From contig NZ_SIXF01000014.1 in NCBI RefSeq assembly GCF_004310665.1, forward strand, positions 1 to 64,000: 64,000 bases of DNA, written 5' to 3'. The first letter of the stretch is position 1; every line of letters begins with the position of its first letter. Made by a program: the position numbers and the translations under genes. This document shows positions 18,583-26,213 of this stretch, one piece after another. The notes beneath the pieces are model-generated. The model saw nothing but the letters and a program-made list of their open reading frames with translations. It had not been told where the DNA came from and did no database searches. The DNA is from Pedobacter kyonggii (GTDB taxonomy: Bacteria; Bacteroidota; Bacteroidia; Sphingobacteriales; Sphingobacteriaceae).

Positions 18583-19284
18583 ATGAGCATAGCTGATAAT
18601 CTTAAACAATATAAAAGCGAAGTTGAATCAGGCGGGGTAAAACTAATTGCCGTTTCAAAAACACAACCAGTAGAATCAATTTTAGAAGCCTATAACGCCG
18701 GGCAGCGCATTTTTGGAGAAAACCATGTACAGGAAATGGTAGATAAACAGGCGCAACTTCCAAACGATATCGAATGGCATCTTATTGGCCATTTACAAAG
18801 TAATAAGGTAAAATACATTGCTCCTTTTGTTAAACTTATTCATGGGGTAGACAGTTTGAAACTGCTACAGGAAATCAATAAACAGGCCGCAAAAAACAAA
18901 CGCGTAATTGATTGTTTATTACAGATTTACATTGCAGATGAAGACACTAAATTCGGACTTGGTTTTGATGAAGTGATCGAGTTATTGCGGGCAGAAGAGT
19001 TAGCCGAATTGAAAAATATTCGTATAGTAGGTTTAATGGGGATTGCCACAAATACCAAGAACGAAAAGCAGATTACAACCGAGTTTCACGAACTAAAAGT
19101 ATTTTTTGATGGCATTAAAGTAAGCTTTTTCCGTAAAGATGATGCTTTTAAGGAAATATCTACCGGAATGAGTGCCGATTATAAAATCGCAATTGAAGAA
19201 GGAAGTACAATGGTGCGCATTGGTAGCAGTATTTTCGGAAAAAGGGTAATCAAACATTTCAAAAACGACATTACAGCAAATTAA
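18583..19284 (+). CDS. YggS/PROSC-type pyridoxal-phosphate homeostasis protein
   Basis: This 233-residue single-domain PLP protein belongs to the alanine-racemase-fold YggS family, which buffers free PLP and affects amino-acid pools. The PLP lysine is Lys26 in LIAVSKTQP. IFGENHVQEM, WHLIGHLQSNK, GLMGIATNT and STGMSADYKIAIEEGSTMVRIG, the phosphate-binding end, are all present and in order. It heads a run of three genes with one-base gaps (acetyltransferase, aspartokinase), which look like one operon. Confidence 0.95.
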   Translation: MSIADNLKQYKSEVESGGVKLIAVSKTQPVESILEAYNAGQRIFGENHVQEMVDKQAQLPNDIEWHLIGHLQSNKVKYIAPFVKLIHGVDSLKLLQEINKQAAKNKRVIDCLLQIYIADEDTKFGLGFDEVIELLRAEELAELKNIRIVGLMGIATNTKNEKQITTEFHELKVFFDGIKVSFFRKDDAFKEISTGMSADYKIAIEEGSTMVRIGSSIFGKRVIKHFKNDITAN

Positions 19285-19285
19285 T

Positions 19286-19753
19286 ATGGATTTTAATATC
19301 AGGTTTGCGACTGCAGAAGATTGTCCAAGAATATTGGAATTAATTAATGAGCTGGCCATTTATGAGCGTGCTCCTGAAGAAGTAACGGTTACTTTAGATC
19401 ATTTTATCGATGCTGGTTTTGGTAAAAACCCAGTATGGAAAGCTTACGTAGCCGAAGTAAATAATACTGTTGTGGGCTTTGCATTATACTATACACGCTA
19501 CTCTACATGGAAAGGATGCAGGTTATATCTAGAAGATTTTATCGTAACAGAAGAATTTAGAGGAAAAGGCCTGGGTAAAGTATTATTCGAAAAAGTGATG
19601 GAAGAGGCTAAAAATGGCAACTATAGCGGCATGGTTTGGCAAGTGTTAGACTGGAACGAACCGGCAATCAATTTCTATAATAAATATAAAGCATATTTAG
19701 AAAGCGGCTGGTTAAACGCGGCTTTATCTAAAGAACAAATCAAGGCATTTTAA
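19286..19753 (+). CDS. GNAT-family N-acetyltransferase
   Basis: This 155-residue protein is a compact GNAT enzyme that transfers an acetyl group from acetyl-CoA to an amine. The acetyl-CoA-binding motif A is at LEDFIVTEEFRGKGLGKVL (R/Q-x-x-G-x-G type), and the C-terminal LDWNEPAINFYNKYKAYLES is typical of the spermidine/diamine acetyltransferase-like branch. The substrate is unknown. It begins one base after yggS ends and ends one base before the aspartokinase start. Confidence 0.9.
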   Translation: MDFNIRFATAEDCPRILELINELAIYERAPEEVTVTLDHFIDAGFGKNPVWKAYVAEVNNTVVGFALYYTRYSTWKGCRLYLEDFIVTEEFRGKGLGKVLFEKVMEEAKNGNYSGMVWQVLDWNEPAINFYNKYKAYLESGWLNAALSKEQIKAF

Positions 19754-19754
19754 T

Positions 19755-21017
19755 ATGGATATTTTTAAGTTTGGTGGTGCCTCGGTAAAAGATGCGAATG
19801 GAGTAAAAAACCTGGCCAATATTGTCCGCGATTACAAAAAAGGAAACCTTCTGATTGTAATTTCGGCGATGGGTAAGATTACTGATAAACTGGAAAAGTT
19901 AACGCAGGCATTTTTATCACAAAGTGATGAAGCACATACAATTTTTGATGAGATTAAACATTTCCATTTCAGCATTATAGATGAGCTGTTTCAAGGCAAA
20001 GCCAATCCGGTTTATGATGATGTGGCTAACACATTTGTTGAAATTGACTGGTTAATTGAAGATGAACCAGATAACAACCCTGATTACATTTACGACCAGA
20101 TTGTATCTATCGGTGAAGTGGTTTCTACAAAAATTGTGGCTGCCTGGTTAAATGAAACAGGTAATAAAGCGCTTTGGATAGATGCGCGGAACTATATCCA
20201 AACTGATAACACCTACCGCGAAGGAAAAGTAGATTGGGCTAAAACCAATCAGATTATACAAAAAGACCTGTTACCACTTTTAACCGACAACATTATTGTA
20301 ACACAGGGATTTATTGGTGGCACCAGCGAAAACTACACCACAACTTTAGGCAGGGAAGGTTCTGATTATTCAGCAGCCATATTTGCTTCCTGTTTAGATG
20401 CTGCTGCATTAACCATCTGGAAGGATGTTCCTGGAGTATTAAATGCAGATCCAAAATGGTTTGACGAAACAGAGAAAATTGCCCAGCTTTCTTATCATGA
20501 TGCAATAGAGCTTACTTATTACGGCGCAACAGTAATACACCCAAAAACAATAAAACCACTTCAAAATAAAGGAATTCCGCTTTTTGTAAGGTCATTTATC
20601 CAACCAGAGGGCTCAGGAACGGCAATTACCAAAGAAAATAACCCATTGCCTATCCCCTCTTTTATTTTTAAGATTAACCAGGCGCTGATTTCTATTTTCC
20701 CTAAAGATTATTCCTTTATTATCGAAGAAAACCTGAGCAATATTTTTGAACTTTTCCATACACACCGGATCAAAATCAATACCATGCTTAACTCTGCCAT
20801 CAGCTTTTCGGTAAGCGTTGATGATCATCCTACTCAGATTGAGAAACTGATCAAAGATTTGTCGCAAGAATTTACCGTAAAATATAATAAGGGCCTGGAA
20901 CTGGTAACCATCCGCTATTATAACCAACAAACTATTGATCGTGTAACGGTTGATAAAGATATTTTATTGGAAGTAAAGAGCCGCCATACCTGCCAGATGG
21001 TGATGAAGAATAAATAG
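19755..21017 (+). CDS. Aspartate kinase
   Basis: This cytosolic enzyme phosphorylates L-aspartate, the first step toward lysine, threonine, methionine and diaminopimelate. The 420-residue protein has the N-terminal signature KFGGASVKD (Lys5) and SIGEVVSTKIVAAWL. TTLGREGSDYSAAIFA is the nucleotide/aspartate site, and WKDVPGVLNADPKWF follows. The C-terminal 120 residues form one recognisable ACT-like regulatory region (ISIFPKDYSFIIEENLSNIF). No homoserine dehydrogenase is fused, so this is a monofunctional enzyme. It is last in the yggS-GNAT-aspartokinase run. Confidence 0.93.
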   Translation: MDIFKFGGASVKDANGVKNLANIVRDYKKGNLLIVISAMGKITDKLEKLTQAFLSQSDEAHTIFDEIKHFHFSIIDELFQGKANPVYDDVANTFVEIDWLIEDEPDNNPDYIYDQIVSIGEVVSTKIVAAWLNETGNKALWIDARNYIQTDNTYREGKVDWAKTNQIIQKDLLPLLTDNIIVTQGFIGGTSENYTTTLGREGSDYSAAIFASCLDAAALTIWKDVPGVLNADPKWFDETEKIAQLSYHDAIELTYYGATVIHPKTIKPLQNKGIPLFVRSFIQPEGSGTAITKENNPLPIPSFIFKINQALISIFPKDYSFIIEENLSNIFELFHTHRIKINTMLNSAISFSVSVDDHPTQIEKLIKDLSQEFTVKYNKGLELVTIRYYNQQTIDRVTVDKDILLEVKSRHTCQMVMKNK

Positions 21018-21103
21018 TCAGAAGTCTGGGGTCCGAGGTCGGAAGATAATTGCCCATCTTCATACTTAATACTAGATACCGAATACTTGACACTCCTAAA
21101 ACA

Positions 21104-22291
21104 ATGAACAACAAACTTTTAGCCAAAGCTGTACAGGATTACATCAACGCCAATTTAAATGCTGATGTGAATCAGATTGCTTTAGCAAAAAGTCCGTTCG
21201 AAGGTATAACTGCAGCCGAACTGGCCACACAAATTACTGCAAAAAAAAAATCTGAAAAGAAATTACCAACCTGGTTTGATACCCCAGATATTTATTACCC
21301 CCCCGTATTATCAATCGAGCAAACTTCTTCTGAAATTACGGCGAAATACAAATCCAAACTAGCTAAAGGTGATACATTTATTGATATTACCGGAGGCTTC
21401 GGGATTGACAGCTATTACTTTTCTAAAAAGGTAAAAGCGGTTACACATTGCGAAATTAACCATGAACTATCCACAATAGCTAAACATAATGCGCAGTCTT
21501 TACAGATAGTAAATATCGAATTTAAAGCAGAAGACGGAATTGCTTATATCCAGGCTAGTGATACATCATTTGATACCATTTATCTAGATCCTGCCCGACG
21601 AGCCGAAAAGGGCAAGGTTTTTATGTTAAAAGACTGTACACCCGACATTTCAGGCAATCTTGATGCCTTATTAGAAAAATCGTCAAGAATAATCATCAAA
21701 ACGGCTCCTTTACTCGATATTTCAGCAGGATTATCAGAATTGAAACAAGTTAGCGAAATCCATATTGTCAGTGTCAGAAATGAGTGCAAGGAACTTTTAT
21801 GGATCATAGATAAAGGTTACAATGATGATACAAAAATTATAGCTGTAACCCTAAATAACGAAATTGAAAAAGATTTTTCCTTTTACAGATCATCTTCAAA
21901 TGGTTCAATTCAGTTTATTGACGATTTAAACACTGGTGATTACCTGTACGAACCAGATGCTGCTTTACTAAAATCGGGTGCTTTTAATTTAATTGGCGAA
22001 ACTTACAATCTTTTAAAACTACATCCTCAAACACAGCTGTTTAGTTCAGCTAATGTAAATAAAGATTTTCCAGGCAGGATATTTAAAATTGAAGCGGTAC
22101 TCACTACCACAGCACTTAAAAAACAAGAAAATTTAAAAGGAAATGTGATTGTCAGGAACTATCCGGCAAAGCCTGAAGATTTGGTTAAAAAATATAAAAT
22201 AAAAGCAGATCAAAATCAGTTTTTAATTTTCACCAAAGTGGGCAACGGAGAAAACATCGTGGTTAAAGCATCAATTATACAGTATTATTAG
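21104..22291 (+). CDS. THUMP-like class I SAM-dependent methyltransferase
   Basis: I start at ATG 21104 (MNNKLLAKAVQDYI), which gives 395 residues. A helical N-terminal region of about 90 residues precedes a Rossmann methyltransferase core: FIDITGGFGIDSYYFS (motif I), VTHCEINHELSTIAKHNA, and IYLDPARRAEKGKVF, the DPARR motif characteristic of this family. The C-terminal about 80 residues (GRIFKIEAVLTTTALKK onward) match the THUMP-like domain that accompanies it. A role in RNA methylation is likely from the THUMP link, but the target is unknown. It starts 86 bases after aspartokinase and may be transcribed with it. Confidence 0.85.
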   Translation: MNNKLLAKAVQDYINANLNADVNQIALAKSPFEGITAAELATQITAKKKSEKKLPTWFDTPDIYYPPVLSIEQTSSEITAKYKSKLAKGDTFIDITGGFGIDSYYFSKKVKAVTHCEINHELSTIAKHNAQSLQIVNIEFKAEDGIAYIQASDTSFDTIYLDPARRAEKGKVFMLKDCTPDISGNLDALLEKSSRIIIKTAPLLDISAGLSELKQVSEIHIVSVRNECKELLWIIDKGYNDDTKIIAVTLNNEIEKDFSFYRSSSNGSIQFIDDLNTGDYLYEPDAALLKSGAFNLIGETYNLLKLHPQTQLFSSANVNKDFPGRIFKIEAVLTTTALKKQENLKGNVIVRNYPAKPEDLVKKYKIKADQNQFLIFTKVGNGENIVVKASIIQYY

Positions 22292-22705
22292 GTTGTCATT
22301 CTGAGCAAAGCGAAGAATCTTTTATCTATAAAAAACTTTAAACTAACGACCAACTACTTTTTTTTGGAAAGCAGGTTCAGAAGCATTTGGGTTATTACAG
22401 CCCCGCTCCCGCTTCTGCCGATAAAAAAAATCGGCATCTCGCTAAGATCGGGTTTAGATGGCTTAAACAGTACTGCTATTAGGGGTAAAATAAACCCGAC
22501 CGACGGCGTTATCCCGATTTAACATCTATTTTTTTTATTTGTACGAGATTTCAATCGGGATTAAGCAAAGGGCGGGGCTATAGGAATCGAAGTAGTACAG
22601 CAATTGCTTTTCAAAAAAACAAATTACTTCAAGATTAGTAAAGAAAAAGAAGTACGACATTCTTAGCTAAAACACTCAGGTTCTTCATGCGTTCAGAATG
22701 ATAAG
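22292..22705. repeat. Compound intergenic repeat region bounded by inverted REP-like units
   Basis: The gap opens with the REP-like unit TTGTCATTCTGAGCAAAGCG at about 22293 and closes with its inverse (TTCTTCATGCGTTCAGAATG at about 22681). Between them lies the multi-stem element annotated separately. No protein gene is supported here. A 47-codon open frame runs through the element on the + strand but shows no gene-like features. Confidence 0.65.
22399..22579. other. Cloverleaf-like multi-stem element (possible structured RNA or mobile repeat)
   Basis: Four perfect inverted pairs nest in one 181-base unit. The closing stem is AGCCCCGC (22399-22406) with GCGGGGCT (22572-22579). Three hairpins lie inside it: TGCCGAT/ATCGGCA (22416-22436, A-rich 7-base loop), TCGGGTTTA/TAAACCCGA (22448-22499) and ATCCCGATT/AATCGGGAT (22511-22561). 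This is a closed multibranch structure. A degenerate partial copy occurs near 31553-31640. It could be a non-coding RNA, a folded mobile element, or a decayed dispersed repeat. I do not recognise an Rfam family. Confidence 0.55.
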
Positions 22706-22714
22706 GTTGTTAAC

Positions 22715-22746
22715 ACAAAAAGCCTCTCAATCGAAAGGCTTTTTGT
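22715..22746 (-). terminator. Terminator of the cold-shock gene (possibly bidirectional)
   Basis: An 11-bp stem, ACAAAAAGCCT with AGGCTTTTTGT, has a 10-base loop. A/T runs inside both arms allow it to act in either direction. It is 31 bases after the csp stop. Confidence 0.85.
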
Positions 22747-22777
22747 GGGGATGAAGAAATAATTATTATATTATTGC

Positions 22778-22975
22778 TTAAACTTTCTTAACATTTACTG
22801 CCTGTAAACCTTTTCTGCCTTCAGCTACTTCAAATTCTACTGTGTCGTTTTCTTTCAAGCTTTCGATTCCACCTAAAACATCTTTAAAATGTACAAATAA
22901 GTCTTTATTGTCTTCTTGCACAATAAATCCAAAGCCTTTCTGAGTGTTAAACCATTTAACTTTTCCGGTTGCCAT
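22778..22975 (-). CDS. Cold-shock domain protein (CspA family)
   Basis: This 65-residue single cold-shock domain is the standard size for a CspA protein. It is a cytosolic RNA chaperone that melts mRNA structure, especially in the cold. RNP1 is KGFGFI (residues 13-18) and RNP2 is LFVHF; KVKWFN at the N-terminus is the usual first strand. A promoter match lies about 125 bases upstream, implying a long untranslated leader, as is common for cold-inducible csp genes. A hairpin terminator follows. A more divergent relative is encoded at 36500-36715. Confidence 0.95.
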   Translation of the reverse strand: MATGKVKWFNTQKGFGFIVQEDNKDLFVHFKDVLGGIESLKENDTVEFEVAEGRKGLQAVNVKKV

Positions 22976-23100
22976 AAAAAAATAAAAAATTGTATAAAAT
23001 AAATAAACCTTTTATGCCTTGATCAGCATTTCATTTAACCAATTGAGTATTAATATGAATAAAACAACCAGTTTAAGCGCTAATATTGAAACAAAACTAC

Positions 23101-23130
23101 CAAATATAATAAATTACGAATATAATGCAA
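23101..23130 (-). promoter_or_regulatory. Promoter of the cold-shock gene with long 5' leader
   Basis: On the minus strand TTG (23128-23130) and TATATTTG (23101-23108) are separated by exactly 19 bases, a full match to the Bacteroidota consensus. Transcription would start near 23094, leaving an untranslated leader of about 118 bases before the csp ATG at 22975. Confidence 0.7.
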
Positions 23131-23183
23131 GCCATTTCTGGTCTTTCAACAAGAATGTTGCGTTATTAAATAAAATTTTTGGA

Positions 23184-23819
23184 TTATTTATTTGGCTGAG
23201 GAGTGGTACGTAAATATGGTTTAATTACTTGGTGTCCTTTAGGAAATTTAGCTGGAATATCTTCGGTTTTAATGCTGTTTACCACAATTACATCTTCTCC
23301 ATCTTTCCAATCGGCAGGCGTAGCCACGCTATAATTGGCCGTAAGTTGTAAAGAATCAATCACACGTAAAACTTCATTAAAGTTTCTTCCTGTCGATGCC
23401 GGATAAGTAATGGTTAATTTCACCTTTTTATCGGGACTGATTACGAACAACGAGCGAACGGTTAAAGTTTCTGAAGCATTTGGGTGGATCATATCATAGA
23501 GATTTGCCACTGTTTTGTCTGGATCTGCAATAATCGGAAATTCGACAGAAGTATTTTGAGTTTCGTTAATATCATTAATCCATCCTTTATGCGACTCGGC
23601 AGAATCAACACTTAAGGCCAAAACCTTAACGTTTCTTTTTTCAAATTCGCCTTTTAAAGCGGCAGTTCTACCCAGTTCTGTAGTACAAACCGGGGTATAA
23701 TCGGCAGGGTGAGAAAACAATACACCCCAGCTATCGCCTAAATAATCGTAAAAATCTATTTCGCCAATGGATGTGTTGGCTTTGAAATTCGGTGCGGTAT
23801 CGCCTAATCTTATGCTCAT
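23184..23819 (-). CDS. Peroxiredoxin, 1-Cys (Prx6) type
   Basis: This 211-residue cytosolic peroxidase reduces H2O2 and organic peroxides. The peroxidatic cysteine is Cys45 in HPADYTPVCTTELG. The protein has the long C-terminal domain of the Prx6/AhpC-TSA 1-Cys group, with ATPADWKDGEDVIVV and a C-terminal GHQVIKPYLRTTPQP. There is no resolving cysteine in that domain. TYPASTGRNFNEVLRVIDSL is also characteristic of Prx6 proteins. It is apparently monocistronic, followed by the csp leader region. Confidence 0.94.
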   Translation of the reverse strand: MSIRLGDTAPNFKANTSIGEIDFYDYLGDSWGVLFSHPADYTPVCTTELGRTAALKGEFEKRNVKVLALSVDSAESHKGWINDINETQNTSVEFPIIADPDKTVANLYDMIHPNASETLTVRSLFVISPDKKVKLTITYPASTGRNFNEVLRVIDSLQLTANYSVATPADWKDGEDVIVVNSIKTEDIPAKFPKGHQVIKPYLRTTPQPNK

Positions 23820-23917
23820 AATGGTATTAATTTAAGTTGATGAAAACAAATCTAAACAATACTATACTAAATACATAGATTTAATATTATTTTAAGACCT
23901 CCAAATTACAATTCCAA

Positions 23918-23951
23918 TAAAAAAACCCTGAAGAATCAGTCTTCAGGGTTT
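23918..23951 (-). terminator. Terminator of the sigma factor/protease operon
   Basis: The stem CCCTGAAGA/TCTTCAGGG with a five-base loop is followed on the minus strand by a run of seven T. It lies 31 bases after the protease stop. Confidence 0.92.
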
Positions 23952-23981
23952 AAGAATATTAATTTGTTTGGGGTGTTGCGT

Positions 23982-25082
23982 TTAGTATGCTTTTATCATA
24001 AATACATAATCCTGTATTTTTTCGATCTGTTTGGTGCGTTTTAAACCAGACAGCAAGCTCTTCTTATTGGCAGAAAGTTTATTTACGCCTAGCGAATCTT
24101 GGGGAATGGCCCTCATCGCCTCTAAAATATATTTTGATTTAATGGCAAAGGCTGCACCTTCAGTCTGATCTGGCTTACCACTAATAATACCTACCAAATT
24201 TCCGTTATTATCTAAAACAGGACCACCGCTATTACCTGGATTAACTGAAATGGCTACCTGATACTGAGTAGTATCTCCAATAAAACCATTTTTAGAACTC
24301 ACGTACCCTTCTCCAAGTACAGCATCATCTTTTGGATAACCTAAGGTATATACAATTTCGCCGATGTTACTTGTATTTCTTTTAATGGTATAAGGAATAG
24401 AAGATAAGTTACTGAAGTGTCTATCGTTTATTTTAAGAATTGCAATATCGTTTTGAGGATCTGTGTAAACTGACTTTACCTTAAATGATTCTCCCCTACT
24501 GTTTTGCACATATAAAGAATCAGCGCCATTAATAATATGCAGGTTAGTTAAAATGTAGCCATTTGTAGAAATTGCAAAACCGGTACCACCAAAACTATTC
24601 TGAGCATTTGGCTTGCCAGAAGTTGTATTGTTATTATTATGCTTAATGTTTCTGATTAAGCTATTTTGTGTTTTAATAGCATTATTTACCTGATTACTTA
24701 ACTGCCTGTAACGCTCTGCCTGTTGAGTATTATGCTGAATAGAGTAAATAGAAACCAGAGAGAGTACAACAAAAGATGCTGCAACTGCAATTGCAGATTT
24801 ATGTTTGCGCCACAATTGAACCACACGTGATGGATGAGGCCTAAATGTAGAAGCCAAACTCTCCACGTCAATTTCTGAATGAATATGATTTAACTGTTCT
24901 TTTAAGCGCAACTGCTCAGCAAATGTTCCCATAGATTCTAAAAAGAACTTATGCGAAACTACTTTATGATCTACTGTGGCATCATTACGACGTAACTGTT
25001 CAAAAGCTTCAGTTTCCTGTGCATTAAGTTTACCTAAAAGGTAATCTTCAATAATTGCATCTAACTCCAAATCGTTTCTCAT
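23982..25082 (-). CDS. Membrane-bound HtrA-like serine protease with anti-sigma-like N-terminus
   Basis: This 366-residue protein has three parts. Residues 1-90 are soluble and begin with ELDAIIEDYLLGKLNAQET, resembling the cytosolic start of anti-sigma proteins. One transmembrane helix lies at about 97-114. After a coiled, Asn-rich linker (about 120-160), residues 165-325 are a trypsin-like domain with a complete triad: His182 in ILTNLHII, Asp212 in DPQNDIAILKI and Ser285 in NPGNSGGP. There is no PDZ domain. The gene lies seven bases... six bases after the sigma factor gene on the same strand, so the likely role is to hold the sigma factor at the membrane and couple its release to a periplasmic protease. 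That role is inference from architecture and context. Confidence 0.82.
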   Translation of the reverse strand: MRNDLELDAIIEDYLLGKLNAQETEAFEQLRRNDATVDHKVVSHKFFLESMGTFAEQLRLKEQLNHIHSEIDVESLASTFRPHPSRVVQLWRKHKSAIAVAASFVVLSLVSIYSIQHNTQQAERYRQLSNQVNNAIKTQNSLIRNIKHNNNNTTSGKPNAQNSFGGTGFAISTNGYILTNLHIINGADSLYVQNSRGESFKVKSVYTDPQNDIAILKINDRHFSNLSSIPYTIKRNTSNIGEIVYTLGYPKDDAVLGEGYVSSKNGFIGDTTQYQVAISVNPGNSGGPVLDNNGNLVGIISGKPDQTEGAAFAIKSKYILEAMRAIPQDSLGVNKLSANKKSLLSGLKRTKQIEKIQDYVFMIKAY

Positions 25083-25088
25083 TTCAAA

Positions 25089-25655
25089 TTATGGTTGAAA
25101 AAATATTTTCTTTAACCTTTGCAGGCATTTATATTTCTGCGTTTTTGCATTATCAGTATTGGTATAACCAAACTTTTCGCAAATATCCTGCATGGACAAA
25201 TTGTGGATATAAAAATCCTGAATAATGGTTTTACAAGGTTCGCCCAGATGATCGAGTGCCGATTGCATTTTCACAAAAGCAGCATCTTTCTCTTCGTGGT
25301 GCTCTACATCTTCCTCAACAGCAAATACATCTTCATAATCGGTAATACTACCGGCCTTTTTACTGTTTAGGCTAAGTTTCTTTAGCCAAATACGCCTACA
25401 AACCGAATAAATATAGGTTTTCAGTTTACTGCTCAGCTCAAAATTGCCTGCCTTAATTTTGTTATATAAAATGATTATACCTTCCTGATAAACATCTTTT
25501 GCATCATCTTCATCACCGTTATTATTCAGGATAAATTGCAAAACCATCGCATAATAAGCCTTGTATAACTTGTTAAGTGTTTCTTCTGAGTTATTTAGAA
25601 TACCTAAAATAACCTCTCTATCTGTTGGAACTGAACTCTTTAAACTGTTATTCAC
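25089..25655 (-). CDS. ECF-type RNA polymerase sigma factor
   Basis: This 188-residue sigma-70-family protein has region 2 (LNKLYKAYYAMVLQFIL, then DAKDVYQEGIIILYNKI) and region 4 at the C-terminus (CKTIIQDFYIHNLSMQDICEKFGY). Between them is an acidic linker rich in Glu/Asp/His. It has no region 3 and no extra domain. The start is GTG at 25655; an in-frame stop lies just upstream and no ATG fits. It is the first gene of a two-gene operon with the membrane protease. Two copies of the motif GGGTTAC(C/T) with a downstream GTATTAA lie upstream, matching those before the neighbouring mini-lipoprotein genes, so it probably controls itself and them. Confidence 0.92.
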   Translation of the reverse strand: MNNSLKSSVPTDREVILGILNNSEETLNKLYKAYYAMVLQFILNNNGDEDDAKDVYQEGIIILYNKIKAGNFELSSKLKTYIYSVCRRIWLKKLSLNSKKAGSITDYEDVFAVEEDVEHHEEKDAAFVKMQSALDHLGEPCKTIIQDFYIHNLSMQDICEKFGYTNTDNAKTQKYKCLQRLKKIFFQP

Positions 25656-25658
25656 TAG

Positions 25659-25687
25659 TTAATACATTTTTCTATAAATAGTAACCC
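25659..25687 (-). promoter_or_regulatory. ECF-type promoter motif, proximal copy at the sigma gene
   Basis: On the minus strand GGGTTACT (25680-25687) and GTATTAA (25659-25665) are separated by 14 bases. It ends only three bases before the GTG, so a transcript from here would start inside the gene. It may be a relic or a second operator-like copy. Confidence 0.45.
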
Positions 25688-25726
25688 AATATTAGACAAA
25701 AAAATATTTATAGCTACTATAATTGC

Positions 25727-25756
25727 TTAATACAAAATTAAAGCAAACGGTAACCC
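25727..25756 (-). promoter_or_regulatory. Predicted autoregulatory ECF promoter of the sigma gene
   Basis: On the minus strand GGGTTACC (25749-25756) and GTATTAA (25727-25733) are 15 bases apart, with the same two boxes as in front of the mini-lipoprotein genes. This leaves a leader of about 65 bases. Confidence 0.65.
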
Positions 25757-25783
25757 AAACCTCAAAAAAAATATTTTAACAAT

Positions 25784-25825
25784 TTTGTAAATTATCGGGT
25801 TACCTTTTTACCTTTGCGGCATTAA
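25784..25825 (+). promoter_or_regulatory. Overlapping ECF and housekeeping promoters of mini-lipoprotein gene 1
   Basis: The ECF motif is GGGTTACC (25797-25804), 14 bases, GCATTAA (25819-25825). Interleaved with it is a housekeeping match: TTTG (25784-25787), 21 bases, TACCTTTG (25809-25816). Both would start transcription a few bases apart, about 30 bases before the ATG. Confidence 0.65.
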
Positions 25826-25858
25826 TAAGAAATTAATTACTTAAAAAAATTCAAGAAA

Positions 25859-26077
25859 ATGAAAAATGCATTCAAATTAGGCTTTTTAGCTTTAGCTTTA
25901 TCTTTATCAGTTGTTGCTTGTAACTCAGAAAAAAAAGCTGAAGGTGCTGATACAACTTTAACTGATTCTTCTACTATCGTTACTGATACTACTGCAAAAG
26001 ATACTACAGTTAAAGATTCTACTGTAAAAGATACTACTGTAAAAACTACTACAACTACAGAAGAAGTTAAACACTAG
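25859..26077 (+). CDS. Mini-lipoprotein, Thr/Asp/Lys-rich, tandem copy 1 (72 aa)
   Basis: The protein has a clear lipoprotein signal, MKNAFKLGFLALALSLSVVAC with Cys21, followed by about 50 residues of low complexity. The mature part is built from the repeated unit (K)DTTVKDSTVKDTTVK and a run of Thr before EEVKH. It lacks aromatic residues and looks disordered, so a stalk-like or surface-coating role is possible. It is the first of four adjacent paralogues, each with its own promoter region and terminator. The copy at 26214 is nearly identical. The function is unknown. Confidence 0.85.
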   Translation: MKNAFKLGFLALALSLSVVACNSEKKAEGADTTLTDSSTIVTDTTAKDTTVKDSTVKDTTVKTTTTTEEVKH

Positions 26078-26095
26078 TTTAACTTTACTCATACA

Positions 26096-26132
26096 AAAAA
26101 GGCTCCTGATTTAGCATTGGGAGCCTTTTTTA
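26096..26132 (+). terminator. Terminator of mini-lipoprotein gene 1
   Basis: GGCTCC/GGAGCC arms are flanked by A and T runs; the hairpin runs into a long T-rich tract that leads into the next promoter. Confidence 0.88.
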
Positions 26133-26149
26133 TTTTTTTTATTTTTTTT

Positions 26150-26178
26150 GGGTTACCTTTTCGGGTTACCAGTATTAA
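26150..26178 (+). promoter_or_regulatory. Predicted ECF promoter of mini-lipoprotein gene 2
   Basis: GGGTTACC (26150-26157), 14 bases, GTATTAA (26172-26178), then GGGTA. A second GGGTTACC at 26163-26170 sits in the spacer, too close to the downstream box to serve as its partner. Confidence 0.68.
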
Positions 26179-26213
26179 GGGTAAATTAATTAATTACTTA
26201 AAAATACTCAAAA

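Noticed and set aside
21018-21103. Possible small gene or RNA between aspartokinase and the methyltransferase
   Set aside because: The 86 bases hold only low-complexity sequence with phrases like GAAGTCTGGGGTCCGAGGTC and no structure or frame.
22381-22524. A 47-codon open frame through the cloverleaf element
   Set aside because: The frame is a consequence of the repeat; stems are perfect at the base level and the peptide has no gene-like features.
26163-26170. Second GGGTTACC before mini-lipoprotein gene 2 as an independent promoter
   Set aside because: It is one base from the downstream box, so it cannot be paired with it; the copy at 26150 has the right spacing.
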